Shown here: positions 17,829-25,999 of the stretch, piece after piece | Layout of the letters: each line of letters opens with the position of its first letter | Numbering within the stretch: position 1 is the stretch's first letter | Source: Phycisphaerales bacterium | Lineage (GTDB): Bacteria; Planctomycetota; Phycisphaerae; Phycisphaerales; SM1A02 | DNA: 64,000 bases | Reading direction: 5' to 3' | Assembly (NCBI GenBank): GCA_022446795.1 | Contig: JAKVBX010000002.1 | Coordinates: 179,513 to 243,512 of the forward strand | Notes under the pieces: generated by a model | Database searches by the model: none | The model's input: only the letters and a program-made list of their open reading frames with translations | Told to the model about the DNA's origin: nothing | Translations under genes and position numbers: made by a program

Positions 17829-19016
17829 ATGGCAGACCAACCGTCCACCGCAACAACCGTCCCAGGCATCCGTGTCATGCTGGTTGATGACCAGGCCATG
17901 ATCGGCGAAGCCGTGCGACGAATGCTGGCCGCTGAAGAGGACATCGAGTACCACTACGTCAGCGACCCCCGGCTTGCCATCGAGACCGCCAACGAGTGGA
18001 AGCCCACGATCATTCTCCAGGACCTCGTGATGCCCGATGTCGATGGGCTCGACCTGGTGCGCGAGTACCGCAGCAACGAGGGGACCAGCCTGGTTCCCAT
18101 CGTCGTGCTGAGTTCACGCGAGGAAGCCACGACCAAGGCAGAGGCCTTTTCCCGGGGCGCCAATGACTATCTCGTGAAGTTGCCGGACCCGGTCGAGATC
18201 ATCGCCCGCATCCGGCACCATTCCAGTGGCTACATCGCCCGCCTGGAGCGCGACTCAGCCTATGGCGCCCTCGCGGAAAGCGAAGCCAAACTGCAGACCG
18301 AGCTCTCGAAGGCCGCCGAGTATGTCCACTCGCTCCTTCCGGAGCCCATGTCCCATCGGGTCCTGACGGATTGGCGGTTCATCCCCTCGGTGTCACTGGG
18401 TGGCGACTCCTTCGGCTATCACTGGCTCGATGAACATCGCCTGGCGCTATACCTCCTGGATGTCTGCGGGCATGGTGTCGGACCGGCCCTCCTGTCCATC
18501 ACCGCGATGAACGTCATCTCCAGTGAGTCACTGCCCAATGTCGACTTTGCCGACCCCGGGGGTGTCCTGCGGGAACTGAACAGCCGGTTCCGGATGGACG
18601 ACCACCAGGGCATGTTCTTCACGATCTGGTACGGGGTCTACGACGCGGAAAAGCACACGTTGTCCTGGTCCGGCGGTGGACATCCCCCCGCCGTCCTGCT
18701 CCGTGAATCCGGAGGCGACCCCGAACTCCTCGACTCGGACGGACCCATGATCGGTGCCATGCCCGAACTGGAATACAACTCACAGACGTGCCCAGTCACA
18801 CCCGGTGATCGCCTGGTGCTCTACAGCGACGGCCTGTACGAAATCAAGAAGCCGGATGGCTCTCTCTGGACGCTGCAGGAATTCGTGGAAGTCGTCGCAA
18901 GGCAACCGGCCAAGGACGTCTCCTCGGTCGATGACATCATCGGATCCGTCAAGGCAGTCAGTGGCGAGGAGTTCTTCGACGACGATTGCTCCGTCGTCGA
19001 GTTCACGTTTACCTGA
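17829..19016 (+). CDS. Response regulator with PP2C/SpoIIE-type phosphatase output
   Basis: 395 residues. The receiver (about 14-135) has the acidic pair LVDDQ, phospho-acceptor Asp in IILQDLVMPDVDG, and the conserved Lys in YLVKLPDP; its sequence is close to the WspR receiver type. A short coiled-coil linker (about 140-170) leads to a SpoIIE/RsbU phosphatase domain with the metal-binding Asp positions intact: GGDSFG, LLDVCGHGVGPAL, YSDGLYE and FFDDDCSVVEF. Such phosphatases dephosphorylate anti-sigma-factor antagonists in partner-switching systems. Here it would be controlled by the adjacent CheA hybrid. No anti-sigma or antagonist gene is nearby. Confidence 0.9.
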   Translation: MADQPSTATTVPGIRVMLVDDQAMIGEAVRRMLAAEEDIEYHYVSDPRLAIETANEWKPTIILQDLVMPDVDGLDLVREYRSNEGTSLVPIVVLSSREEATTKAEAFSRGANDYLVKLPDPVEIIARIRHHSSGYIARLERDSAYGALAESEAKLQTELSKAAEYVHSLLPEPMSHRVLTDWRFIPSVSLGGDSFGYHWLDEHRLALYLLDVCGHGVGPALLSITAMNVISSESLPNVDFADPGGVLRELNSRFRMDDHQGMFFTIWYGVYDAEKHTLSWSGGGHPPAVLLRESGGDPELLDSDGPMIGAMPELEYNSQTCPVTPGDRLVLYSDGLYEIKKPDGSLWTLQEFVEVVARQPAKDVSSVDDIIGSVKAVSGEEFFDDDCSVVEFTFT

Positions 19017-19152
19017 TTCCGTCGCGGTTCTCGGACGGTCTTCCGGCGGATCATGCGCTCCGCATGGGCGCCGATCTACCAATTCAACAACTTCTCAAGC
19101 TCCAGCGGCTGGTGTCCGAAGTCATGGCTATCACCTTGTTCATGGGGGATTC

Positions 19153-19554
19153 ATGACAACTGCCGATCGTTCCTGCCTGGTTCGCTGCACACTGTGGCTC
19201 TCGAGTCTTGCCTGGATCCTGCCTGCGTGTGTTCTCGGACTCAGTGCCTGGCTGGTCCATGATCTCACCGGCATCAATCCACTCGCTTCTCCCGTGTCTG
19301 AATTCGGTGACTCCTCGTTCGAACTGGGACTCGCCTCCCTGTTCCACGGGCATTCACTGGCCGCCTTCAGCATGGCCCTTGCCGTCTTTGCCATCTTCGC
19401 GGTGGGCAGTCTGCTGGCCGTCCTGGGCGTGCTGACCGGCCGCCAGGCCGTACGAGTTGGTGGCCTGACCGCCCCCGTCCTCGTGGGCATCCTGACCGCC
19501 GGCCTGTACCTGGCGACCGTCGCTGGCATCCTCGTCGGAGCTTCCGTCGCCTGA
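19153..19554 (+). CDS. Small membrane protein of unknown function
   Basis: 133 residues with three clear hydrophobic segments (about 12-38, 68-95, 102-132). The start was chosen because GGGGGA sits 3 nt upstream and the segment before it is poorly coding. I recognise no family. It stands between the chemosensory operon and the zinc-ribbon array, 24 nt before the first array member; 19017-19152 upstream holds nothing else visible. It lacks cysteine motifs, so it is not an array member. Confidence 0.6.
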   Translation: MTTADRSCLVRCTLWLSSLAWILPACVLGLSAWLVHDLTGINPLASPVSEFGDSSFELGLASLFHGHSLAAFSMALAVFAIFAVGSLLAVLGVLTGRQAVRVGGLTAPVLVGILTAGLYLATVAGILVGASVA

Positions 19555-19566
19555 GAGATCAGTCAG

Positions 19567-19572
19567 TAGACT
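19567..19572 (+). promoter_or_regulatory. -10 box TAGACT, leaderless promoter (array copy 1)
   Basis: TAGACT followed by exactly 6 nt and the ATG at 19579. The same hexamer and spacing recur at copies 2, 4 and 5 of the array. Confidence 0.6.
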
Positions 19573-19578
19573 GCGATC

Positions 19579-20526
19579 ATGCTCGCGGCCATCGGCATCA
19601 CCATCGTGGTCCTCGTCCCATTCGGGGCGATGTTCCTGTTTGCCCTGCGATGGACGAGGATCGGCGATCTCCCCGCCTGCCCCTCGTGTCGGCAGTGCGT
19701 TCGAGGAACCAGCGGTGAGATCTGCCCGGAATGCGGCAATGATCTGCAACGCACCGGGGTCATCACCTCACGCTGGCGAGTCAAGACCCGGGGAAAGAGA
19801 CTCAGCCTGCTCCTGACGCATGCGATCAGCGGCTTCATCGTCCTCTTCCTGGTCGCTGGAACCATGGTGACACCATCCTGGTACTACAGGGGTCAGTGGA
19901 CCGTCAGCTATGCCGTGACCCAAGGACCGATCCAGCAGATTGATGTGCAGTACCCGGGCTGGTATGGGCCGGACACGGGTCGTAGCTCCAACGGTAATCC
20001 CACCTGGACCTACCCGGCGGACATGCCCATTCGGCTTGCCGTCACCTCGAGCAATGGCACCAGCCATGAACTGCTCATCGAACCGCGAGGCAAGCAGTTC
20101 GAGTTTCGAGCCGTACCGCCATCAGCAGGACCGCTCGGTCCGGTCCTGTCATCGACGCAATCCAGCAGTCTCCGGGAGGTGTTGGGCGACTGGATGATCG
20201 AACATGACCTGACGACGTCCGTGCAATCCCCCGAGGCGCACCTGGTCGACCAAGTTGTGTTCCTGATGGCCCAGGCGATTCCACAGGCCAATCCCGGGAT
20301 CGCCGTCTGGTACCGGATTCCGCCGCTCCCACCAACGCTGCATGTGAATGTTCCGGGCGCCAAGCCACCTACCACTGCCAGTAACGCTGGAGGTGGGTCA
20401 CGCCACGATGCAGCAGCCGCCTTCAGGCTTCTCTTTCCACCATGGCTCCTCGCGTGGATCATCATCGGCCTGTTCACCCTGGTTCCCAGGCCAGGCACTG
20501 ATGAATGGCAGCCAACTGAATACTGA
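19579..20526 (+). CDS. Zinc-ribbon membrane protein, array copy 1
   Basis: 315 residues. Layout: membrane helix (3-24), a four-cysteine ribbon CPSC...CPECGNDL (34-57; a further Cys lies at 38), a second helix (about 78-98), a roughly 180-residue region probably outside the cytoplasm, and a final helix (about 280-305) with a short polar tail. The cytoplasmic side for the ribbon is inferred from positive residues flanking it. The same plan is found in the next five genes. No enzyme motif is seen. Function unknown; such proteins are common in Phycisphaerales genomes as I recall. Confidence 0.8.
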   Translation: MLAAIGITIVVLVPFGAMFLFALRWTRIGDLPACPSCRQCVRGTSGEICPECGNDLQRTGVITSRWRVKTRGKRLSLLLTHAISGFIVLFLVAGTMVTPSWYYRGQWTVSYAVTQGPIQQIDVQYPGWYGPDTGRSSNGNPTWTYPADMPIRLAVTSSNGTSHELLIEPRGKQFEFRAVPPSAGPLGPVLSSTQSSSLREVLGDWMIEHDLTTSVQSPEAHLVDQVVFLMAQAIPQANPGIAVWYRIPPLPPTLHVNVPGAKPPTTASNAGGGSRHDAAAAFRLLFPPWLLAWIIIGLFTLVPRPGTDEWQPTEY

Positions 20527-20532
20527 TAGACT
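20527..20532 (+). promoter_or_regulatory. -10 box TAGACT, leaderless promoter (array copy 2)
   Basis: Begins on the base after the stop codon of copy 1 and ends exactly 6 nt before the ATG at 20539, so the whole intergenic gap is box plus spacer. Confidence 0.6.
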
Positions 20533-20538
20533 CCGTCC

Positions 20539-21567
20539 ATGCTGATGATCGTCACCTGGCTTGGGATCCTGATCATTCCGGCAGCCGTGCTGCTGGCAAT
20601 GATGGCCCGCGGGCGTCGACTCACCAATGTGCCGGCATGCCCCCGTTGTCATCACTGCGTCCAGGGCCTGGCGGCGCCCACCTGCCCGGAATGTGGAAAC
20701 GACTTCGCTTCCAGCGGCGTCATCACTTCGGACCGACAGCCCATCAGCCGAAGCCTGCGAGTGCTCGCCCTGTTGCTTCTGTTCATCGGTGGATACCTGC
20801 TGGCCATGACCCTCACGTTCGGTCGACTGAACGGTTTCATCTTCCGCAACTTCGAGCCCACCCACTGGGTCTCCGGTGTCAAGACCACGACACTGCAGTT
20901 CGGAAAAGGGCCGATCAAGAAGATCAGCGTCGCCTATCCCGGTTGGCTTGACCCTGACCAGGTCGTCCAGGAGGGCACCAATGATCCCAAGTGGAAGCAT
21001 CCCACGCCCTTTCCCCTTCGCCTCACCGTCACGAGTACCGATGGAACAACCGGCGAGCTCTTCATCGATCCCGGGGAGAACATGTACGCCCTGCAGATGG
21101 TCCAAACCACTGGACCATCAACCGCTCCCGGATCGCTCATCGCCCGGGTTCCCAAGACAGATCTCACTGCGGCCCTGGGCACCTGGATGGTCGACGAGAA
21201 CCTGTCGGAGTCACCCGATAGCCCTGCCATCGAGGTCACGGATCTCCTGGTCATGAAGATGGCTGAAGCCGCGAAGGCCTTTGAAACCGGCAAGCCCGGA
21301 GCGTCCCTGTGGCGGTCACCTGCAATCTGGGATGATGAGGCGTCGGCCGCGGCCTACTCTCGCTACATGCAGGACCCGATCATCACCGGCCAGGGAAGTT
21401 CCGGTGGTGGTGGCTACCTGCGCGAAGATGTCGTGCAACCCTGGATGCTGCTGACTCCCGTGTGGATCGTGTTGTGGGGCCTCATCGCCATCTTCACGAT
21501 TCGACCTGGTGCCCGGGTGGAACCCTGGACGGCCATGGCCGGAGCAGCCGCCACCGACCCGGTATAG
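20539..21567 (+). CDS. Zinc-ribbon membrane protein, array copy 2
   Basis: 342 residues with the array plan: N-terminal helix (2-20), ribbon CPRCHHC...CPECGNDF (about 34-57), second helix (about 75-95), long extracytoplasmic-type region, C-terminal helix (about 300-322). The segment PIKKISVAYPGWLDPDQ aligns with PIQQIDVQYPGWYGPDT of copy 1, so these two are the closest relatives of each other in this half of the array. A C-terminal VEPW recurs as a PW motif in all copies but the first. Function unknown. Confidence 0.8.
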   Translation: MLMIVTWLGILIIPAAVLLAMMARGRRLTNVPACPRCHHCVQGLAAPTCPECGNDFASSGVITSDRQPISRSLRVLALLLLFIGGYLLAMTLTFGRLNGFIFRNFEPTHWVSGVKTTTLQFGKGPIKKISVAYPGWLDPDQVVQEGTNDPKWKHPTPFPLRLTVTSTDGTTGELFIDPGENMYALQMVQTTGPSTAPGSLIARVPKTDLTAALGTWMVDENLSESPDSPAIEVTDLLVMKMAEAAKAFETGKPGASLWRSPAIWDDEASAAAYSRYMQDPIITGQGSSGGGGYLREDVVQPWMLLTPVWIVLWGLIAIFTIRPGARVEPWTAMAGAAATDPV

Positions 21568-21579
21568 CAAGGCCGAGAC

Positions 21580-22581
21580 ATGACAGCGATCATCATTGTC
21601 GTCTTCGCGGTGCTGCTCATGGTCCTGCTGGTGATTGGATTGCGTGGACGGGTCATTCCAGAGTCGCCGGCCTGCGCCAAGTGTCGATATTGCGTCGCCA
21701 GGATCACGACGAGCACCTGCCCCGAGTGTGGTGCTGATCTGGCTGCGTGTGGCGTCCTTGATGGGCGACGGCAACCCATCAGCCGGTGGATTCGCGTCAT
21801 CCTGGTCGCCCTGGTCAGCCTGTTCCTCTTCGGTGGGTATGCCGAACTGACCGACCGATACTGGCGGCAGTTTTCCGAATCCGTCTTCGGTCGCAGCGAG
21901 ACATTTTCCGGGCGATCAACCGGCCATGCCCGTCCACGGGCTGATGCCAGTTCCCTCAAGGAAGTGCTCGTCGCCTACCCGGACGTCAGCGTCGTTTCGA
22001 GCACGCTTGCCGCCAGCAATTCGAACCGGGGCAACATGCTGGCGCCAACCGGTCCCTGGACGCCACCCCAGCCATTGCGATTGATCGTGCAAAGCACCGA
22101 GGGCATCCGACATGACTTCACGATCGAGCCCCTTGATACCGCCGGTGACATGACTCGCTGGAGAGTGACCGAGGTGATGCCGTTGACGGCTGACCCCGGC
22201 ACGGTCATCATCGCCGACCCCGTCACGGCCTCAAGCCGTGATGAACTGCCGTCCATGATCATGCAGCAGGTCACTGCCGTGATACCACCACGCGATGGCG
22301 ATGACCCCGGCGCCGCCATTGCTGGCGACCTGGTGGCGAAGATGATCGCGAACATGATGCAGGACGATCCCGACGGATCGATGAGCATCGGTATTCGAAG
22401 AGATGGTGTTCGCGCCTCCGGTGTCAGCAGCAACATCGCCAGGAGAACGTCACTTCGCGTCCCGGTTCACCAATTGGCGGTGTCGACCTGGTTCGTCTTC
22501 TGGCTCGTAGTGCTGGTTCTCGTGCTCATCCCCGGTCGACGACCGCAACCGTGGGATCCAGAGACGAGTTCAAGCCGCTGA
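21580..22581 (+). CDS. Zinc-ribbon membrane protein, array copy 3
   Basis: 333 residues, same plan: helix (2-22), ribbon CAKCRYC...CPECGADL (about 31-54), helix (about 70-90), extracytoplasmic region, terminal helix (about 300-320) and tail RPQPWDPE. It begins 12 nt after copy 2; a TATAGC overlapping the previous stop ends 11 nt before the ATG, so its promoter is less clear than those of copies 1, 2, 4 and 5. The 3' end of this gene has a degenerate second copy at 23711-23765. Function unknown. Confidence 0.8.
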   Translation: MTAIIIVVFAVLLMVLLVIGLRGRVIPESPACAKCRYCVARITTSTCPECGADLAACGVLDGRRQPISRWIRVILVALVSLFLFGGYAELTDRYWRQFSESVFGRSETFSGRSTGHARPRADASSLKEVLVAYPDVSVVSSTLAASNSNRGNMLAPTGPWTPPQPLRLIVQSTEGIRHDFTIEPLDTAGDMTRWRVTEVMPLTADPGTVIIADPVTASSRDELPSMIMQQVTAVIPPRDGDDPGAAIAGDLVAKMIANMMQDDPDGSMSIGIRRDGVRASGVSSNIARRTSLRVPVHQLAVSTWFVFWLVVLVLVLIPGRRPQPWDPETSSSR

Positions 22582-22635
22582 CCCCGCCTGGTTCCATTGA
22601 CTCGTGCCCAGCAAGAGCATGACTCCCGGCGCTGC

Positions 22636-22641
22636 TAGACT
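22636..22641 (+). promoter_or_regulatory. -10 box TAGACT, leaderless promoter (array copy 4)
   Basis: TAGACT, spacer CACCCC, ATG at 22648. The upstream GAGCATGACTCCCGGCG and this box are conserved before copy 5, so the promoter was duplicated with the gene. No TTGACA-like -35 is evident at 17 bp. Confidence 0.65.
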
Positions 22642-22647
22642 CACCCC

Positions 22648-23673
22648 ATGAACACGGGACCTGACATCGTTGCCGGCGGCTATGTTGTCATGGGCCTCGT
22701 CAGTCTCGCCGTAGCGGTGTTTCTCGTGTTCCTCGTTCGCGGTCGGCCGCATCGAGTCACCCCGGCCTGTCCACGGTGCCGCTACTGCCTGACGGGAACA
22801 ACCAGCACCACCTGTCCCGAGTGCGGCCACGATCTCACCACATCCGGCGTGTACCTGAATGGCCGACGTCGATGGCCTCGCCTGATCCGGGCGGTCATCG
22901 TCATCGTCATCGCGATCCTGTCCTTCCTGCCGTACCGGTATGTCACCCAGTCGTCCTGGCGTTACTGGGCCATGGACACCTTCGGTGGGCCCCAGTCGTG
23001 GACTGGCGGTGCCACCGGCATCGTGAAACTCGATCCACAACAGTGCCAGGCTGTCGAGGTCACAATCATCTATCCGGATCCGGAACATGCGGATCTGCGA
23101 TCCGCGACGTCAAACGGTGACATCTACTACTGGAACCCGCCAGAGCCCGTCCGCCTGATGATGGCCCAGGCGGATGGAAGTCGACGGGAATATGTCATTG
23201 AACCAAACTCCAACGATCCCCAACGCTGGACAATCCAACGCGTCCAACCGATGTTCGGTCCGTCGGACCAGGCATTGTCGACGGATCCCGTGATCGCAGA
23301 ACGCCTGGAGGACTTCTACCGCGTGATCAGCGAGCGGATCGATCGTGATGGAACCACCCCCCCGGGAGATGATCCGGGGCCACGGGTCGCCGCCGCCATG
23401 GCCGAGATGATGATCCGGGTCATGTTGGCCGAAACCAGTGCATATCCCACCTATCCATTCAATGACAGTGACATGAGCGCGGTCATCCACTCCGACGTCA
23501 ACTTCACTGCCAAAAAGGGCGCCACCATCCCACACGTACAGGGAAACTGGTTCATGCTGGCCAGTTGGTTCCTGTTCTGGTTGATCGTGTTGTTGATCGT
23601 GATCGCACCCGGATCACCGACGGACCCCTGGGAACCGGAACCAGCGGATCCAGGCGCGAACAGCAAGACCTGA
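22648..23673 (+). CDS. Zinc-ribbon membrane protein, array copy 4
   Basis: 341 residues: N-terminal helix (10-30), ribbon CPRCRYCLTG...CPECGHDL (about 39-62), second helix (about 75-92), extracytoplasmic region and terminal helix with tail PGSPTDPWEPE. It is strongly similar to copy 5 over its whole length, including identical first nine residues and an identical segment WFLFWLIVLLIVIAPGSPTD near the end. Differences concentrate in the middle domain (around 100-140 and 265-300), which suggests that part is under relaxed or diversifying selection. Function unknown. Confidence 0.82.
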   Translation: MNTGPDIVAGGYVVMGLVSLAVAVFLVFLVRGRPHRVTPACPRCRYCLTGTTSTTCPECGHDLTTSGVYLNGRRRWPRLIRAVIVIVIAILSFLPYRYVTQSSWRYWAMDTFGGPQSWTGGATGIVKLDPQQCQAVEVTIIYPDPEHADLRSATSNGDIYYWNPPEPVRLMMAQADGSRREYVIEPNSNDPQRWTIQRVQPMFGPSDQALSTDPVIAERLEDFYRVISERIDRDGTTPPGDDPGPRVAAAMAEMMIRVMLAETSAYPTYPFNDSDMSAVIHSDVNFTAKKGATIPHVQGNWFMLASWFLFWLIVLLIVIAPGSPTDPWEPEPADPGANSKT

Positions 23674-23710
23674 CGTCGCCGATCCCTCGTTGGCCGTACC
23701 CGCCTGGCGC

Positions 23711-23765
23711 CTTTGCGCTCCCGGTCACCGACCGCAACCATGGGACCCAGCAGCCAATTCAAGCA
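23711..23765 (+). pseudogene. Remnant of the 3' end of array copy 3
   Basis: Bases 23723-23764 read GHRPQPWDPAANSS in one frame, matching the copy 3 tail GRRPQPWDPETSSS. The following intergenic sequence, up to TAGACTCACCCCATG, also matches the region between copies 3 and 4. It has no upstream coding part, so it is a duplication scar rather than a gene. Confidence 0.7.
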
Positions 23766-23824
23766 CCTGGACCAGTCCCGTGGCGGTGTTTCGAGCCCGT
23801 CAGGAGCATGACTCCCGGCGATGC

Positions 23825-23830
23825 TAGACT
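23825..23830 (+). promoter_or_regulatory. -10 box TAGACT, leaderless promoter (array copy 5)
   Basis: TAGACT, spacer CACCCC, ATG at 23837; identical to copy 4 from the box through the start codon. Confidence 0.65.
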
Positions 23831-23836
23831 CACCCC

Positions 23837-24859
23837 ATGAACACGGGACCTGACATCGTTGCCAGCGGCTATGTTGTCATGGGACTCATCAGTCTCGCGA
23901 TGGCATTTGTTCTCGCGTTCCTCGTGCGCGGCCGTCGGCACCGAGTCACCCCGGCCTGTCCACGGTGCCGCTACTGCCTGACCGGAACAGCCAGCACCAC
24001 CTGTCCCGAGTGTGGCCACGATCTCAGCGAATCCGGCGTGTACCTGCATGGCCGGAATCGGTGGCCTCGCCTGATCCGAGCGATCATCGTCATCGCCATG
24101 GCGCTCCTGGTGCTGCTGCCGTATCGGTATGTCACCCTGTCGTACTGGGACAGCTGGGCCACGAACATGTTTGGCGTGCCCGCGTCCTGGGCTGGAAGCG
24201 TGACCGGCAACGTGATGCTCAATCCAGACCGCTGCCGGGATTCCCAGATCACGGTCATCTACCCGGACCCCGCGCAACATGGTTTTCTCCCCGCGACATC
24301 ACCTGGCGACCTCTACTATTGGAATCCGCCTGAGCCCGTTCGAGTGATGATGGTCCAGGCGGATGGAAATCGTCGAGACTATGTCATTGAATCCGTTTCC
24401 AGCGATCACCAACGCTGGGAGATCCGGCGTGTCCAACCAATGGTCGGTCCGGCGGGGCCGGCCTTCTCGGCTGATCCCGCGGTCGCCGAACGGCCCGAGG
24501 ACTTCTACCGCGTGATCGGCGAGCGGATCGATCGTGATGGTGATACGGCCCCAGGAGAAGATCCAGGACCACGCGTTGCCGCCACCTTTGCCCAGATCAT
24601 CATCGAGTCCATGCTGGCCGAGGACATGACATTCACCCTTTCCTGGCGACCGAGTGAATCAGGCGCGGTTGCGCATTCCAGCATCAACTCCGCCGCCTCC
24701 AGGAGCACCAACCGGCCGAGTACACAGGGACCCTGGATCATGCTGGCCAGTTGGTTCCTCTTCTGGTTGATCGTGTTGCTGATCGTGATCGCACCCGGAT
24801 CACCGACGGACCCCTGGGAACCGGCACTTGCCGATCCGGGTACCGACAGCGACGACTGA
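23837..24859 (+). CDS. Zinc-ribbon membrane protein, array copy 5
   Basis: 340 residues, recent paralogue of copy 4. Ribbon CPRCRYCLTG...CPECGHDL, helices in the same places, and the shared segments YYWNPPEPVR, ERIDRDGD and PGSPTDPWEP. The middle of the extracytoplasmic region differs from copy 4 more than the ends do. It is 24 nt from copy 6. Function unknown. Confidence 0.82.
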   Translation: MNTGPDIVASGYVVMGLISLAMAFVLAFLVRGRRHRVTPACPRCRYCLTGTASTTCPECGHDLSESGVYLHGRNRWPRLIRAIIVIAMALLVLLPYRYVTLSYWDSWATNMFGVPASWAGSVTGNVMLNPDRCRDSQITVIYPDPAQHGFLPATSPGDLYYWNPPEPVRVMMVQADGNRRDYVIESVSSDHQRWEIRRVQPMVGPAGPAFSADPAVAERPEDFYRVIGERIDRDGDTAPGEDPGPRVAATFAQIIIESMLAEDMTFTLSWRPSESGAVAHSSINSAASRSTNRPSTQGPWIMLASWFLFWLIVLLIVIAPGSPTDPWEPALADPGTDSDD

Positions 24860-24883
24860 GCCTCAGCACCGGGAGAACACGAG

Positions 24884-25942
24884 TTGTTCATCATCCCACT
24901 CATCATCGCACTCATCGTCCTGGCCGTCTTCGCAGGCATCCGAGTCGAGCAGCGGCGTCGACATGGATCACACCCACGCTGCCCACGCTGCCACCATCTC
25001 CTGGCCGGGCATTCCAGTAAGAACTGCCCGGAGTGCGGGGCCAACCTGCTGGTCTCCGGCATCCGCCAGCCAGCTGGCCCCATGCGGTGGGATCGACTGT
25101 TGATCCTGGTCATCGCTGGTGTGGCCATCTCCATCGCCGCCGCAAGCAAACTGGGCCCCAAGGCGACACCGGCGTCGGTCGGCCTCATGGGAACGACGCC
25201 CCAGGACTTTGATTCGATCATGTTCAAGGTTCTGCCGTTGACGCCACAGGTGCCGAACTTCAGGATCCAGGTCCGGGCCCCCGGGATCCTGATGAAGCGA
25301 GGCGGCTTCTACAAGGGTGGTCGACCATCCATGGAGGAACGCCTGGTCTTCCCGAACTCGTACGAGTTGCTCATCAAGCTCATGCCAGAAGGTGATCCAA
25401 GCACGGCCAATCAAGGGCTGGAATCCAGCCTGATGATCATTGCCGAGAAGGACCTTCCCGACTCACCATCAGGAACTCGGTGGTTCTTCACCCAGGATCC
25501 TGCAGATGTCATGGAAGGTCCATTCAAGGATGTTCCCCGGACAAGCGACTTCAGCGTTCCCGACATCGCCGATGTGCCAACGGCTGCGGAAGCGTGGTTT
25601 GCCAATCTCATCGAGGAGGTGTACACGGTCGGACCGGATGCCCCGCCTGGCAACCAGCCCAACCCGGGACCGGCGATCGCCAGGGCGATGCTCCAGATCG
25701 TCATCGAGGCAGGCCCGGAAAGACCCGTCGAGTTCTACCAGGCCGCCATCCGGTCACGCTTTCCGAACGTGATCGACGAGAACACCGTCATCCAGATCCC
25801 GTACACACAACGACTGGCACGTCTCCCCGGGTACTGGCTGGTCCTGCCGATCGTCCTCCTGGCCTGTGGCATCGTGGTCATCCTGGTCGGAGTGCCGCGC
25901 CACCGGCACGAGCCGTGGTCGCCGAACGACACCGACGACTGA
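24884..25942 (+). CDS. Zinc-ribbon membrane protein, array copy 6
   Basis: 352 residues; the most divergent copy. It starts at a TTG with GGGAG 8 nt upstream, so it appears to be translated from the copy 5 transcript with a Shine-Dalgarno instead of a leaderless start. Helix (2-18), ribbon CPRCHHLLAG...CPECGANL (about 32-55), second helix (about 68-85), extracytoplasmic region, terminal helix (about 315-338), tail HEPWSPND. Last gene of the array; converges on the DUF1501 gene 57 nt away. Function unknown. Confidence 0.78.
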   Translation: MFIIPLIIALIVLAVFAGIRVEQRRRHGSHPRCPRCHHLLAGHSSKNCPECGANLLVSGIRQPAGPMRWDRLLILVIAGVAISIAAASKLGPKATPASVGLMGTTPQDFDSIMFKVLPLTPQVPNFRIQVRAPGILMKRGGFYKGGRPSMEERLVFPNSYELLIKLMPEGDPSTANQGLESSLMIIAEKDLPDSPSGTRWFFTQDPADVMEGPFKDVPRTSDFSVPDIADVPTAAEAWFANLIEEVYTVGPDAPPGNQPNPGPAIARAMLQIVIEAGPERPVEFYQAAIRSRFPNVIDENTVIQIPYTQRLARLPGYWLVLPIVLLACGIVVILVGVPRHRHEPWSPNDTDD

Positions 25943-25999
25943 AGAGGCACTGCCCACCCCCGCGGCCTCGGACCGGAGACAGCCGACACTCGAAATGGG

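Larger units (their letters stand above)
22530..23673 (+). repeat. Tandem duplication, first unit
   Basis: Contains the 3' tail of array copy 3, the intergenic region with its TAGACT promoter, and copy 4. It is matched in order by the unit at 23711-24859. The left boundary is approximate. Confidence 0.7.
23711..24859 (+). repeat. Tandem duplication, second unit
   Basis: Scar of the copy 3 tail, duplicated promoter region, and copy 5; collinear with 22530-23673. The break lies between 23674 and about 23711, where no similarity is evident. Confidence 0.7.

Noticed and set aside
16252-17856. 534-residue minus-strand open frame opposite the CheA hybrid
   Set aside because: Antisense shadow of a kinase with complete H, N, G1, G2 and REC motifs.
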